The notes beneath the pieces were generated by a model. It was not told where the DNA came from and ran no database searches. It was given only the letters and a program-made list of their open reading frames with translations. Shown here one piece after another: positions 20,531 to 31,896 of a stretch of DNA of 64,000 nt. The number at the start of each line of letters is the position of its first letter. The stretch's first letter is position 1. Origin of the DNA: Sabethes cyaneus (lineage: Eukaryota; Arthropoda; Insecta; Diptera; Culicidae); contig NC_071353.1 in NCBI RefSeq assembly GCF_943734655.1, positions 156,068,179-156,132,178 of the forward strand, read 5' to 3'. The translations under genes were made by a program, and so were the position numbers.

Positions 20531-21100
20531 ACGAATAAATATAAATAGTAGAATTTAATTGGAAAGTTTTTAATTTCAGAAGATGGTGGTTCAATTCCCG
20601 AAGGACGACGACAAGCAATTTTAATTAGCTTGCACGAATTACGAATTTTTTGGCTGCATAAAGGTTGATAAGATGTTGATTAAGCGACTGAAAAAGCATA
20701 GGAAAACTATTTCACGTTCTAAAAATATAATTGACAGCATTGCGCAAATTGATTATTTAAATACACGCAAAAGCCTCTGTTAAGCTCCGTTGCAGCTTCG
20801 AAAACAGAAACAATTTCACAAAACCTGTGAGCTGTGACTGAACTATGGTGTAGTTTTACAAATAACAACCTTTTTTCAGCTCTTAAACATCTACATCTGG
20901 TGATTTTATCAAGCTTCGGGCTTGCTAAAAGCTGCTTTCTAAGCTGCAATGGAGCTTAATAGAGGTTTTTGCGCGTTTTTAAATAACCAATTTGCGCAAA
21001 GCTGGAAACAAGGCGCACAGAGGTTGTATAAAGGACGATATAATTGCTTAACAAGTGTTTTTTCGGTCCCAAACGAAATAGGTTATATAAGTTCTCCAAT

Positions 21101-21478
21101 TTCGACTGAATAAGTATTGTAGAATTGCTTACATAAATTTAAATTCGACGCACATTCAGCTAGTATGGCTAAATAATAATGGCTGCTAAAATGTTTAATC
21201 AGCGCATAAATGTTTCTTGGGAGGGCTTTTTTATTTAGATGACAAATCGTTTATTCGGCTAGTATAGCACAATTATTGAGAATATTGACGGGTTGTGGAG
21301 AGCTTGACGATGCGCCTATTCTGCTTGTGACACTATTATGTGAAGCAGCTGATTTATAGCGCATTCGTTGGCTGCTTAAACACTTATAGAATAGAGAGGC
21401 CTTTGCTTCAATTTATTCAGCGTCTACCACCTGTATTCAAAGTTAAATCAGCTGTAACCAAATCAGTAGCATTTTAAT
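21101..21478. other. No feature recognised
   Basis: AT-rich sequence between the foldback and the retrotransposon fragments. No ORF or repeat boundary is evident. Confidence 0.4.
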
Positions 21479-21780
21479 TCAGCTTCGGTGTTTGTGGAGA
21501 TGTTCCAGCCACAGCTCGATTTGTTTGACTGAATCGTACGCCGCCTTAAAAAGTATAGACTGACGACTAAAAAGTAACATTTTTTGTATTTTGTCATTTA
21601 TAGATACCGCAGTGAAGTACTGGCAAATTTTCACTTCTAATCCACGTACATTTTGATAGCACAACTTGGGCGCAAAACCTCCAGCAGGTTCTGTGTAGTC
21701 TACGGCTACCTTGGGGGAAGGTTGTACCTTCAATTGGAACAGTTATAACATAAGATGCGGGTCGCAACGCAATCACTCAC
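21479..21780 (-). pseudogene. Chimeric non-LTR retrotransposon fragments (endonuclease plus RT)
   Basis: The minus-strand 84-aa ORF (21733-21479) contains LCYQNVRGLEVKICQYFTAV, which resembles the N-terminus of the endonuclease domain of Jockey-like elements (YQNVRGLRTK type). Close to its end comes FKAAYDSVKQIELW, which resembles the reverse-transcriptase segment FKAAYDSVNR. In an intact element these lie hundreds of residues apart, so the locus is deleted or stitched from two remnants. Confidence 0.6.
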
Positions 21781-21860
21781 AGAACGCACGCTCGATTTTT
21801 TCCCGTTTAAGCAAGAATATTTTTCCAAATAATTTCGGAAACTCCTGAATTTTTCAGCAA

Positions 21861-21901
21861 CTAATTTTTGTTTTTCTTTTCCTTTCTCTTTACAGGTAAG
21901 A
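21861..21901 (+). promoter_or_regulatory. Candidate recursive splice site (ratchet point) 2
   Basis: CTAAT (21861-21865) is followed by an almost pure pyrimidine tract, TTTACAG ending at 21895, and GTAAG at 21896. Spacing and sequence closely match site 1 at 8500-8540. Two such sites 13.4 kb apart on the same strand strengthen the case that this region lies inside one long + strand intron. Confidence 0.65.
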
Positions 21902-24330
21902 GCTTTTACAGCACGTTAGAGGAACACTATATTGTATTGATTTGCTTGCTGATCACGGTCGTTGTTCAAAGATATATAATTCGGAAAAAAAAAATCGAAT
22001 GACGATTTTTATTCCCTGCTCACATTTTATAATCAATTCAACCCTGGATAATCACGAAAAGAAACCGAAACCGATTAGTTTAGTGCACCATGGTGGTTCT
22101 TTTTTGCGTAAGTCAAGTGTAAGTAAGTGTTGGACAGCTTTTAGGACGGTGTTCCGCACTTTTACGTAAAAGTTGAAGAAAACTATACCAAACACAATGC
22201 ATACAGAGCCAGAGCCGGTAACCGACAACCGCCAAGCAGCGGTGCGTTCTTACATCAGATGAATGGAAGCGTGCTGCTGCGGGTGCGGGCACTCAGCTTT
22301 GCACCTATGGGTGTTGTTTGTATGTGATTATGCGGTGCAATGGGCACAAAATTCCCATTTACATTCAACTGTAATTAAAATTTTATACGCTTAGGTAATG
22401 CTTCAACCGATCTCCGAGAAGCAGAGTTTAAATAACTTCCAAGAACCGCTTGCTTGCCACCTAATGCGCGTTTTATCGTTTATCCGTCAAACTTGGACTG
22501 CGTGCTGCGTCAGCAGGTTGACCTGACGCTGACGCTGAAACCATTTGGTTTAATCTCAATTTAACTATCCGAAGAAAATGCCAGAAGTAGAAATCAGAAA
22601 GAAAAAACCAACCAGTAATAAATCAGAAATTGGGATGCCGCTCCTGTTTTTATCCCACCGAAATTTAATACCTCTCTCGAGGGTTAATTTATCTTCCACA
22701 TATAAAAACAGCCACAACAACAAAAAAACAGTACCCAAACAGAAAACTTTCACGATAACAGCAATTGAACAATCATCTGGAACAATTGCATTAACTTCTC
22801 TAGCGAGCATACATGCAATTTACATCGGTTATTTAAATTATATAGTATAGTCAAACAACAGCCAGCCAGCCAGCCAGCCAACTAACCAACAAATGGGGCA
22901 TCCGACCCACCCGGCCCGGCCCCGGGGAGAGGCAGGCAGCCCGACAGACATGTGGGGAAACCTCAGTGAGCATTCAAAACGAAGTACCTGTTACTACAAA
23001 CCAACAAGCGCGAACGAGAAACATACGAAAAAAAAATCCTAACGGAGATCATTGTTGCGCTATTTTTCTTGAAACTTGGGGCATAACCACCTGGCTCGGT
23101 CGGAGGCGCGCGGTCGCTCGGTCCGGCGCGGCGTCCGGTGGAAAGGTTTCGATTTTTGGTGGCTAAGCAAAAAAGAATCACGCTAACGCTTTTAGACACA
23201 CACAGATTAGTGGCTGGCTGGCTGGACAGACCAGACCAGAGTGGGAAGAGGACGCCGGAACGCGGACGGCGGGTTATTGTTTAGTGGTCTGGTACTATTG
23301 AATTATGCGCCTGTTCAGTCCGGTTCAGTCCCGTCCGGAATGGGTCGCGTCGTCTCGATTAGCATTCAATTTCGTTCAGGGCTTGGGAACTTTCACTGGC
23401 TCGTGTCCGGTTTGGTTGGTTGGCTGGCTGGCTGGTTGTGGTGGTAGAGGCCAGAGCGTGGCACCTGTCGATTAGATTAATTGTGGATGACAAAAGCCAT
23501 AGAGTTAGTGAAAGATACATTTGCAAAAACGTAGGAGGAAAGCAAATATCTAAGACGTGAATAATTTAAAACAAATTTAGATAATTTGATAAATCAGAAA
23601 ATGAAGTTTGGAATTTCCTATGAAGAGACTTGCTACTTGTCGTTTTCTAGAAATTTTGCTTGCAGTTCAATCATATTCATAAGCACAGATTATGGATTCT
23701 GTCTAACGTTAATTATGTCAAACATCTTCAAACAACTATGTTTTGCATCATTTATGCCTATCATTTATTATATTTACCGCCTACTATGTCTACCCTATTA
23801 ACGATAATAACGTTCAAAGTGTACACCGGACTTAACTAAAATAGATCAGTGCTTTCTTTGTTCAACGCAGATTCAGCTAAAACAATAAAACTGACGATAA
23901 CTTCGAGCAAACATGAGCTGCCAATTCGGATAAAATTAGCATTGAAGCGTCCCAAAATGTTAGGAAACTTTCCACACGGACATAGTTCAACGTCACTTCA
24001 GCTGTTCCCATTGAAAACTGTAATGGAAATACATGCTGCGCGGTTTCGAGCTTCGCTTGTTATAAATAATTCCCGAACTCCCGAATCAAGTTTCGTAGAA
24101 CAAACACTACTGCAGCATGAAAGTGCAAGCAAAACTGTCCCAACATGCCGTTATTTTTCGTTTTCGAACTAGGACCAGAAAACGATTCGATTAACGAAGA
24201 CACACGACCGGTCTTTACGACCGGACTGTATTTTCGCTACCGCTTCTATTCGGTCTCAAGTTCGTTCATTTTATCAAGCCAAATTTTCTATTTTTTCATT
24301 TGCTACATTTTTTATTTTCCTATCATTATC
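21902..24330. other. Low-copy DNA with tetranucleotide runs
   Basis: Mostly unique, with a GC-richer core at 22200-23500. (CCAG)n lies at 22861-22880 and shorter GGCT runs at about 23212 and 23417. The ORFs at 22578, 23241 and 23849 show no domain; the 107-aa ORF at 23849 lacks an ATG start. A cluster of GTAAGT words sits near 22110. No gene is supported. Confidence 0.45.
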
Positions 24331-24596
24331 TCGTAATTCTAGTTGTACATTTTACTTTGAACCTTTAATCGTTTTTTTTTAACCAGAGTCTTTTGTATTC
24401 GTTTTCTATTCTCCTACTCCACTCTTCTACTCTTTTTTTATTTTTTTTATGTCATGTCCAAGCAGCAATGTGAGTTTTATTGTACTCTTCTGGCGGTTTT
24501 CATGACCAATTTTGGTAATAAATGCAACCATAAGAGTGTAATAAAACCCAAACTGCTATTTGGGATGCTGCTCTTCTGACTATTTGTTCTTTTAAT
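24331..24596. repeat. CCCAAGTAACAAT-family fragment beside T-rich DNA
   Basis: TTTTCATGACCAATTTTGGT (about 24497) and GTAATAAAACCCAAACTGCT (about 24537) match words at 8205-8265 in the same or reverse order, so this is a fragment of the same dispersed family. The left part, 24331-24470, is T-rich without an evident element. Confidence 0.5.
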
Positions 24597-24792
24597 GGGC
24601 CCTATTCTCAAAGTTACCTCACCTAAATTTTTAAGGTGAGAGCACAATTTGCCGATTCTGAGAACCACCAAGGTGAATCCGCTCGCCGCGGGTGACTGCA
24701 CAAATCAAATGCGGCCTGTAAGGTGAGATAAGGTGAGGTTGACTGCGCGTGACAGAAGTAAGGTGAGTGTGGTGACTGTGAGAATAGGGTCC
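24597..24792. mobile_element. 196-bp MITE with GGRCCCTATTCTCA ends
   Basis: The left end is GGGCCCTATTCTCAAAGTTA. The right end, in reverse complement, is GGACCCTATTCTCACAGTCA. The interior holds repeated AAGGTGAG words in both orientations. No ORF. Flanks TTTTAAT and ATTGTTT do not give a clear target duplication. Confidence 0.75.
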
Positions 24793-24799
24793 ATTGTTT

Positions 24800-27660
24800 T
24801 TTCTTTTGTTTGTTCCTTCTTTAGCTTTTGTTGTTCTATTCACTTGTGTTTCTTTTACATATATTCTTCTGAATTCCTTTTTTCCGTTCTGTTTTCCTGT
24901 TCTTTTGCTATTCTGTACTTCTGTTTTTCATTTTTCAGTCCTCTAATTCTCTTGTTCTTTGGTTTTTCTGTTTTTACTCTTTTTTTTCTTTTGTTTTTCC
25001 ATTTTTTTTTGTATTTTGTTCTTCCGTTTTCGTTCTTTTGTTCTCTTTTGTATCCTCTTGGCTGCTATTCGCCGGTTAATTTTTCTCTTTTTCTATTCTT
25101 CTATACTGCTGTCTTTCCTCCTTTCGTTCTTATGTTCTTTTGTAATCTTATGTTTTGTGTCCTGCTAATCTGTTCTCGTCTCTTCCATTCTTGTGTTATT
25201 ATATTGTTTTTGTTCATTTGTTGTTCCTTTTTTCTGTTCTTCTTACATTGACTCTTCAGTTTTTCTATTTTTCGTTCTTCAGTTTTTCTTCTTTTGTTTT
25301 GCAATTTGTTCTTTCGTTATTTTGACCTTTTATTCTTTTGTTGTTTTTTTTGTATTTCCATTCATCTGGCCTGTTCTTATGTCTTTCTATGCTTCTTTTT
25401 ATTTTCTTCTTTTTTACTGTTTGTTTCTCCATTTTTCTGTAATTCCATCTTTCACAGAAAAACAAGAGACAACAGTGACGGTATTTACAAAAAATTAAAA
25501 GTACCATTTTCGCTAACCGCTTACCACAACTATTGTGTCTTGTTTTTCCATGTTAAGTGTTCTTACGTTAAGCACAAGCAATCAATTTTTTAGTTGAATT
25601 TTGTCTTTGTTTCTTCCGTCCTTCTATTATCTTTTGTGTTATGCCCCTCTGTTAACCTGTTCTCTACCCTTCCGTTCTTCTACTATTCTGTTCATTTGTT
25701 CTTCTCTTTTTCTGTTCTTTTGTTTAATTTTGTTACCTTTTTCTGTTGTTCTACTGTTCTACTTTTTCATTCTGTTTTCCTGTTCTTTTGTTTTTGTTTT
25801 CCAGTTCTCTAATTCTCTTGTTTTTTTATTCTTACTTTCTGTTTTTCTGTACCTTTATTATTGTTTTTCTCTATTTTTTGTTCTTTTGTTCTTATATTTC
25901 TCTGTTCTTTTGTTCTTCCATTTTGGTTCTTCTGTTTTTCATTGTTCTTGTGTTCTTTTGTTCTCTTTTCATTTTTCTGGTTTTCTGTTGTTCTGTTTGC
26001 TTGTTTTCGTTCTTCTATACTTCTGTTCTTCTATCTTCCCTTCTTACTTCTGTTCTTTTGTTAACTTTTTAAGATTTCTGTCTCTCCATTCTTCTGTTCT
26101 CCGCTCTTCCGTTATTCTGTTATTTTGATCTTCTGTTCTTTTGTTTTTCACGACATTCTTACGTTCTTCAGTTATTCTTCTGTTCTTCAGTTCTTTTATG
26201 TTTCGCTTTTTCGGTTCTTCTGTTTATTTGTTATTTTATTTTTATGTTGTTTTTATTGTTTGCTTGTTTGCTTTTTTTCTTATGTTTTTTGTTCTTTTCG
26301 TTTTCTGTTTTTCTAGGCTTCTGTTCTTCCATTATTCCGTTCTTTTGTTGTTCCATTCTTCTGGTCTCGTGTAATCTTTAAATGTTCTTTTGTTGTTTTG
26401 TTCTCCGCTCTTTCGTCCTTCTGGTTTTCTGTTATTTGTTATTCTCCTTTTCTCCTCTTCTATTGATTTGTAATTTAGCTTTCTATTCTTCTGTCCTGTT
26501 CTGTTTTTTGTCTTTGTGTTTTTAGAAGAAAAGAAGAAAAAAAAAACAGAAATAGGAAATAACAGGAGAGTAAGAAAACAGAAGCAGAGAAGCAGCTTTT
26601 GCTCTTTTGTTCTCCTATATATTTCATTTTTCTGCTTTTCTTTTCACCTACTCTTGTTTTCTTCTAGTCTTCTATTCTTCTGTTAACCTACTCTTTTGTT
26701 TTGTTTGTTTTTCTTACGTTCTATTCTCTCAAGGCGTTTTCCTGTTCATTTTTTGTAAATATTTTGTTCTATTGTTTCATCCTTCTGTTATGGTTTTTTC
26801 GTTCTTCTGTTTTTGTTTTTTCTTGTTCTGTTCTTTTATTATATTCTTCCGTTCTTCCGTTTCTCTACTCTTCTGCTGTTCTGTTCGTTAGTTTTTCGGT
26901 TTCCTGTTCATCTTCTTCTGTTTTGCTATTTTATTCTTCTGTTTTTCGTTCTTTTGCTTTTTCGTAATTTTTCTGTTCATCTGTCCTTCTGTTCTTTTGT
27001 CCTATATCCTTTATTCTATTTTGCTGTTTGCTTTTATCCTTTTCAATTCTTCTATACTACTGTTTATTCTTCTGTCTTCCCTGCCTCCGTTCTTCCGATC
27101 TTCTATTGTTCTGTACTTTTGTTAACTTTTCAAGGTTTTCTGTCCTTCCATTTCGCTATTCCCCGCTCTTCCGTTCTTCTGTTCTTTTGTTTTTCTGTCC
27201 CATTGTTCTTTGGTACTTTTATTTTTTTTTTCTTGTGTTCTCCTGATTCTTCTGTTATCATGTTCTTTTGTTGGTTTCTTTTCCATTCTTCTGTCCTTCA
27301 GTTCTTTTATTTGTCCGTTTTTCTGTTCTTTTATTCTGCCGTTTTTCTTCTTTTGTTTTGCTATTTCATTCTTGTGTTATTTGTTCCATTGTTCTTTCGT
27401 TGTTTCGACCTTTTGATCTCTTGTTTTTCTGTTTTCCCGTTCCTCTGTCCATCTGTTCTTTTATTTTTTTTTATTCTTGTGATCCTTTGTTCACTTTTTA
27501 TTCTTCTGGTATTCTATTCTTCTGTTAGCTCTTATCTTTTTCTGTTCTTCTATACTTCTATCTAGTCTCTTGTCTTCCCTTCTTTTGTTCTTCTATTCTT
27601 CTGGCCTGTTATTTTGATATTCTGTTCTGTTATTTTTCTCCTTTTCTGTTTTTCTGTTTG
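24800..27660 (+). repeat. Pyrimidine-rich tract, TTCTGTTCTTTTG type
   Basis: A degenerate repeat of TTCTGTTCTTYTG-like units (about 12-13 bp), distinct from the 12.9-19.3 kb flavour. About 140 bp of non-tract sequence interrupts it at 25450-25590. A short purine-rich segment at 26524-26596 is the same word in reverse orientation. The numerous ORFs (largest 250 aa at 26813-27565) consist of Phe, Leu, Ser, Val and Cys only and are artefacts. Confidence 0.88.
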
Positions 27661-28005
27661 AAAAATCGGGGGGCAAAAAATAATTTGTAGGATATGAGTT
27701 AATTTTTTTTTATAAAATCAATTGTCTGTGGGCTTTACAGCCTGAAAAACTCGAAAAATGAGTGTACAAGTTGAGTTAACGCTTCTAGCACGAAATAGAA
27801 ATGGCAGTTCAAACAGTGGAATTTGAAAAATAAACAACGTATTTATTAAAAGCAAGAATAGATTTGATTTTTAGGTTTAAACTTTAAGTAAAAATGCGAA
27901 AAATCCATATTTTTTTTGCTCGATTAAAAAATTCTCTATGTTATTTTCGCCCCCCCCCCCCTCCAGTGGCCCAACACCGGAGGGACAAAAACTTTTTTAT
28001 ATATT
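27661..28005. mobile_element. MITE with GGGGGGCRAAAATAA-type ends inside the tract
   Basis: The left end GGGGGGCAAAAAATAA is mirrored near the right by TTATTTTCGCCCCCCCCCCC. GGCCCAACACCGGAGGGAC lies just beyond. The AT-rich interior has no ORF. The insertion cleanly splits the surrounding pyrimidine tract. The exact ends are uncertain because of the C homopolymer. Confidence 0.6.
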
Positions 28006-30050
28006 TGTAATGGCCTTATTGGTAATTGTAGCTTTCTGTTTTCTTCTGTTCTATTTTTTACCTTGTTCTTATGTTCTCTGCTTCTGCCCTTTTATTCTTC
28101 TGTTAATTCATTTCCATTTTTTTCCCTTTTATTCTTGTTTTCTTCTGTTCTTCTATTCTTTCTGTTAAATTATATTCTGATAATTTTTCTACTTTTTGTT
28201 ATATTTTGTTCTTCGGTTCTATTCTTTCATATCGTTCTTTCGTTCTTTTCCGGTAATCACTTGTTCTGTTGTTTTGTCCTGCTCGTTTGGTTCCTTTATT
28301 TTTGTTTTTTCGTTCTGTTCTTTGTTCTTTATTCTTGCATGTCGTTTCTTCTGTTCTTTTCTTGCAATATTTCGGTTTGTTGTATTGTCCTTCTGTTATA
28401 GTTTTTTCGTTCTGTTTTTATTTTTTTTTCTTGTTCTGTTCTTTCGTTCTTTCGTTTTTCTGCTCTTCTGTTGTTTTCTCTTCTTGTTTTTGTGCCTTAA
28501 TTTTTTTGTTTTTATGTACTTTTAGGACATCCTTCTGCTTTCTGTCCTGTCAACTGCCCTTTTGTTCTCTTGTCCTTCTATTTTTTATTCTTAAGTTCTC
28601 TTTTTCTCTGCTCCGTTCGTCTTTCTTTTTTTTTGTATTTTTGTCTTTCTTTCGTTCTTCTGTTGTTCTGTAATCTATTCTTCACTCTTCCATTCATCTG
28701 TTATTGTTTTTTGGTTCTTTTATTATTTTCTTTTTGTGTTCTTCTGTCGTTATGTTGTTTTATTCTTCCGTTTTTCTCTTCTTCCATTCTGTTCTGTTTG
28801 GCAATTCTATTTCTCTGCTATTTGTTTTTTTTGTTTCGTTGTCCTTGTGTGGTGTTCTGTTCTTCTTCTGTTATTATGTTTTTGTTCTTCCCTTTTTCTG
28901 TTTTTCTATGATTCAATTCTACCATTCTTACGTTCTTTTATTCTTCTGTTCTCGTGTCGTGTTATCTTGTGATGTCCTTCTGTAATTTTGTTCGCTATTC
29001 TTTCGTTTTGTTTTTGTTATTTTGTTCTTTTCTTCTGTTTTTTACTCTCATGTTTTTTTCTTTTCTTTTTTTCTGTTTATTTATTGTTCTCTGTTTCTGT
29101 TCTTATGTTCTTCCCCTTTTCTGTTCTGTTTTATTCAATTCTTCCCTGCTCCCGTTAATCTGTTCTGCTATTCTTCTGTCCTTTTGTTAGCTTTTGATAT
29201 TCTTTTGTCCTTTTGTTTTCCATTCATCCGCTTATTTGTTATTCTGTTTTTTGGTTCTTCTTTTTTTACTACTGTTCGTCCGCTTTTCTGTTATTCTGCT
29301 CCTCTGTTTTTTTTACTTGTGTTGTTCTGGTTTTCTGTTGATTTGTTGTTCTCTTTTCTGTTTCTATTATATTCATTTTCCTTTTTCTCATTGCTCTTTA
29401 ATACTTCTTTTCCCTTCTATTCTTCTGTTCGCTTGATATCTTTTTATGATCTGCTGTCCGTCTGATCTTCATATTCCGCTCTTCTGTAATTCTGCTTTTT
29501 GTTTTGTTCTTCTATTCTTGTTCTTTTTTCTTTATAGGTTCTTCTGTTTATCTGTTGTTCTCTTTTTTGTACTTTGTACTGTTCTTCTACGGTTCTGTTC
29601 TTATGTTCTTTTGTTCTTTTCTTCCTGGTTTTTAATACTCGTTACTAATTTCCTGTTCTCTTGTTATCTTTTTATGGTCTTCTATCCGCCTGTTCTCCGC
29701 TTTTCCGTTCTTCTGTTATTCTGATGTTTTACTATTCAGTTTTTTATTCCTCTCTTTCAAGGTTCTTCTGTGTGTTTACAGTTTAATTTTTCAGTTGTTT
29801 TTTTTTTGTCTTTGCGTTTTTCTATTCTGTTATTTTTTTGTCCCTGTGTTCTTCTGCTCTTCTACTAATTTGTTGTTTACCTTTTCTGTCCCTTTGCTTT
29901 TCTATTCTTTTGTTCACCATTTTTTCTGGCCTTCTGTTCTTTTGCTCTTCGCTTCTTCCACTCTTTTGTTCTTCGTTTTTCTGTCCTTTTGTTCTTTCGA
30001 TCTTTTATTTCTCTCTTCTTTCGTTATTATGTTCTATTAAATTCGATAAA
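28006..30050 (+). repeat. Pyrimidine-rich tract, TTCTGTTCTTTTG type (continued)
   Basis: Same unit as 24800-27660, on the far side of the MITE insertion. All ORFs are Phe/Ser/Leu-rich artefacts. Confidence 0.88.
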
Positions 30051-30330
30051 GTAAATACTTGGGACGTAGCATTATGTCGATTTTCTAGCGAAGTTTTTGT
30101 ATTGATTTTGTTCAAATTTTTCTCATCTTTTCTCGTCTTTAATTTTACTTTCAATGTTTTATTTAATTTAAATTAATTTTTTTTCAGTTTTCCGCTTTTT
30201 AGCATTTTTGTTTCGTGTTTTTTTTAGTTTCGTTTGCATAATATATTGAACTGAGAATGTTTATAAATTATTTTCGAGCGTCTTAGTAGGACTCACGAAT
30301 AAATGATAAAATTTTGCGGGGGAGATTTTC
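30051..30330. repeat. Mixed AT-rich DNA with a dispersed-repeat fragment
   Basis: TTTCGAGCGTCTTAGTAGGA (about 30270) resembles TTGGAGCGCCTTAGTAGAAT (about 15656), which lies beside the split hammerhead copy. This is probably a fragment of the same element. Nothing else is recognised. Confidence 0.45.
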
Positions 30331-30510
30331 TTCAATTCTACTACTCGGAAGCTCCGACTTGAAACAGCTCCGAAATTACTTTGAAACTGTTCTGCAATCG
30401 CTTCAACACTGGGTACAAAATTGGTCTATAATTTTCTAAAGCTTTTGTGAAACTGTTTGCAATTTATTCTGAAACCAACTTGCAACTACATGCAGGCCTG
30501 TAGATATCAT
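30331..30510 (+). repeat. Fragment of the CTGAAACTGCT minisatellite
   Basis: Words such as GAAATTACTTTGAAACTGTT and GTGAAACTGTTTGCAATTTA belong to the 11-bp degenerate repeat that fills 41691-44230. This is a small outlying piece. Confidence 0.6.
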
Positions 30511-30790
30511 TTTTTTTCTCTTTTTCTCTGCTCTCGTATTTTCTCCTTTTCTGTCCAGTAAGTCCCCATATTCTTTTTCCTTCTTTTCATTTTCGTTCCC
30601 CCTCCTTTTCTGTTTTGTCTCCTCTTTTTCTACCTCGTTTTTCCCTCGTAACTTCTTGCTTTTTTGTCTCCCGTTTACGTTCTCGAACCATAAGTATCAT
30701 AAAACAACCATTACCGGCCCCAAAAACCCCTGCATACAAATTGTCACGCCGATCGGTTCAGTAGTTTCGGAGTGTGTAGAGAATGATGGG
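30511..30790. repeat. Short pyrimidine tract and transposon-tail fragment
   Basis: C/T-rich to about 30665. At 30715-30775, CCCCAAAAACCCCTGCATAC and CCGATCGGTTCAGTAGTTTC correspond to the tail following the 143-bp satellite at 1510-1575, here without the GACA run. Confidence 0.55.
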
Positions 30791-31740
30791 GCACGCGCCC
30801 TAGACAGGGTACACCAGTGCCACTATTGCATTGTTGTCCCATAAAACTAGTTGACTCACAGTCACAGTTAACTGCTGGGCTGCGGAGTGTGTTTCTTGTA
30901 ATTTAGAGCCAACTCGTTTCAGCCTCCCACCAGCGCAGCGAGCGAACGAGCGTAGCAGCCGGATCGAACTCGTGACGGTTCCGGAATTCACGTAAAATAG
31001 CAATAAAACAGCCCTCGTCGGATTGTGGTACAGGAATTTTGATTGCCTCTTCTGGGCAGGCACCAGCAGCAGCAGCAGCAGCAGCCGCTGCTGTTGGTTA
31101 GAAAACTTTCAATCGACGTAAACATTACACTGTATCATTCAGTCACGGCACACTCGGATCTGGTTCACAAATCCATATATCAAATCAATAATCGAAGCTG
31201 GCTGGTTCGTTTTTTTTGTAGACCAAACTCGTAAAATCCGATTTGATGGTGGTATTGTATTACGTTGGAAACAATTGAGACACTTTCTCGCCTCGGAGGG
31301 GTGTTAAATTTTCAATTAAAATTCTTTTCTTTTTCTCAACAATTAAATTGTTGTCCATTGATCGAAAGGATCAACCAGAAAAAATAGCTTTCTTCTTTAA
31401 CTTTTTTTTTCCAGTCGGCTTACGTGCGATTTAATGGAGGCCAACTCGCTTCCTTTGATCGAATTAATCATCCAGAATAGATAGTTAATTATTACTATAA
31501 AAAAATGCCGTAACTTTAAAACTGTAAAACGCAGTAAAATATAAATCGACGTACATTAACACTGGTAAATGGCTGACTAATATTATTGGTGTGCAGTTGT
31601 GCAACTCTGCATTGTTTTAATGTCCGGCCGGTTGGCCGGCCGCCGCTTTTAAGAGCTGTGCCTTGTTGCGGGATCGGTAATTGATCGCACGGTGAAGTGA
31701 AGCGTTTACTACCGATCATTTCAGTGTAATAAAAGCAAAT
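30791..31740. other. Low-copy DNA with a (CAG)n run
   Basis: A (CAG)n microsatellite lies at 31063-31085 and a T-rich stretch at 31390. The ORFs have no domain. GGCCGGTTGGCCGGCC (about 31624) is a GC-rich palindromic patch. No gene is seen. Confidence 0.45.
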
Positions 31741-31745
31741 ATGGG

Positions 31746-31752
31746 TATAAAA
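31746..31752 (+). promoter_or_regulatory. TATA box candidate
   Basis: GGGTATAAAATC is a good TATA-box match in a low-repeat stretch about 150 bp upstream of the ATG at 31897. That spacing would leave a leader of about 120 nt. It could be coincidental in AT-rich DNA. Confidence 0.35.
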
Positions 31753-31896
31753 TCTACCAATGGCCTTGCCCGGGCGCATTCTTTGAAGAACTATAAAGGC
31801 TGTGCTTGTAGTCTGTGAATTATAGTGGTTAAAACTGTATCAAAATTGCTCCTCCGTTTGCTCCTGAGCTGTGCTGTGCTTCCTTCCCGAGCGAAA

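Larger units (their letters stand above)
19350..21100. mobile_element. 1.75-kb foldback element with nested palindromes
   Basis: The left arm from TTGGAGAACTTATACAACCT (19351) is inverted at the right as AGGTTATATAAGTTCTCCAA (ends 21100). Further pairs are ACACTTGTTAAGCAGTTATA with TATAATTGCTTAACAAGTGT, and CCTTTATGCAGCC with GGCTGCATAAAGG. Each arm contains its own smaller inverted repeat around TTTGCGCAAATTGG. Both arms carry a tRNA-like B box, and the interior holds a hammerhead-type ribozyme. No protein is encoded. Confidence 0.8.

Noticed and set aside
24733..30040. Dozens of overlapping ORFs (up to 250 aa) resembling multi-pass membrane proteins
   Set aside because: They consist almost only of Phe, Leu, Ser, Val, Cys and Tyr, overlap in all three forward frames, and follow directly from the TTCTGTTCTTTTG repeat. 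No domain or consistent codon bias.
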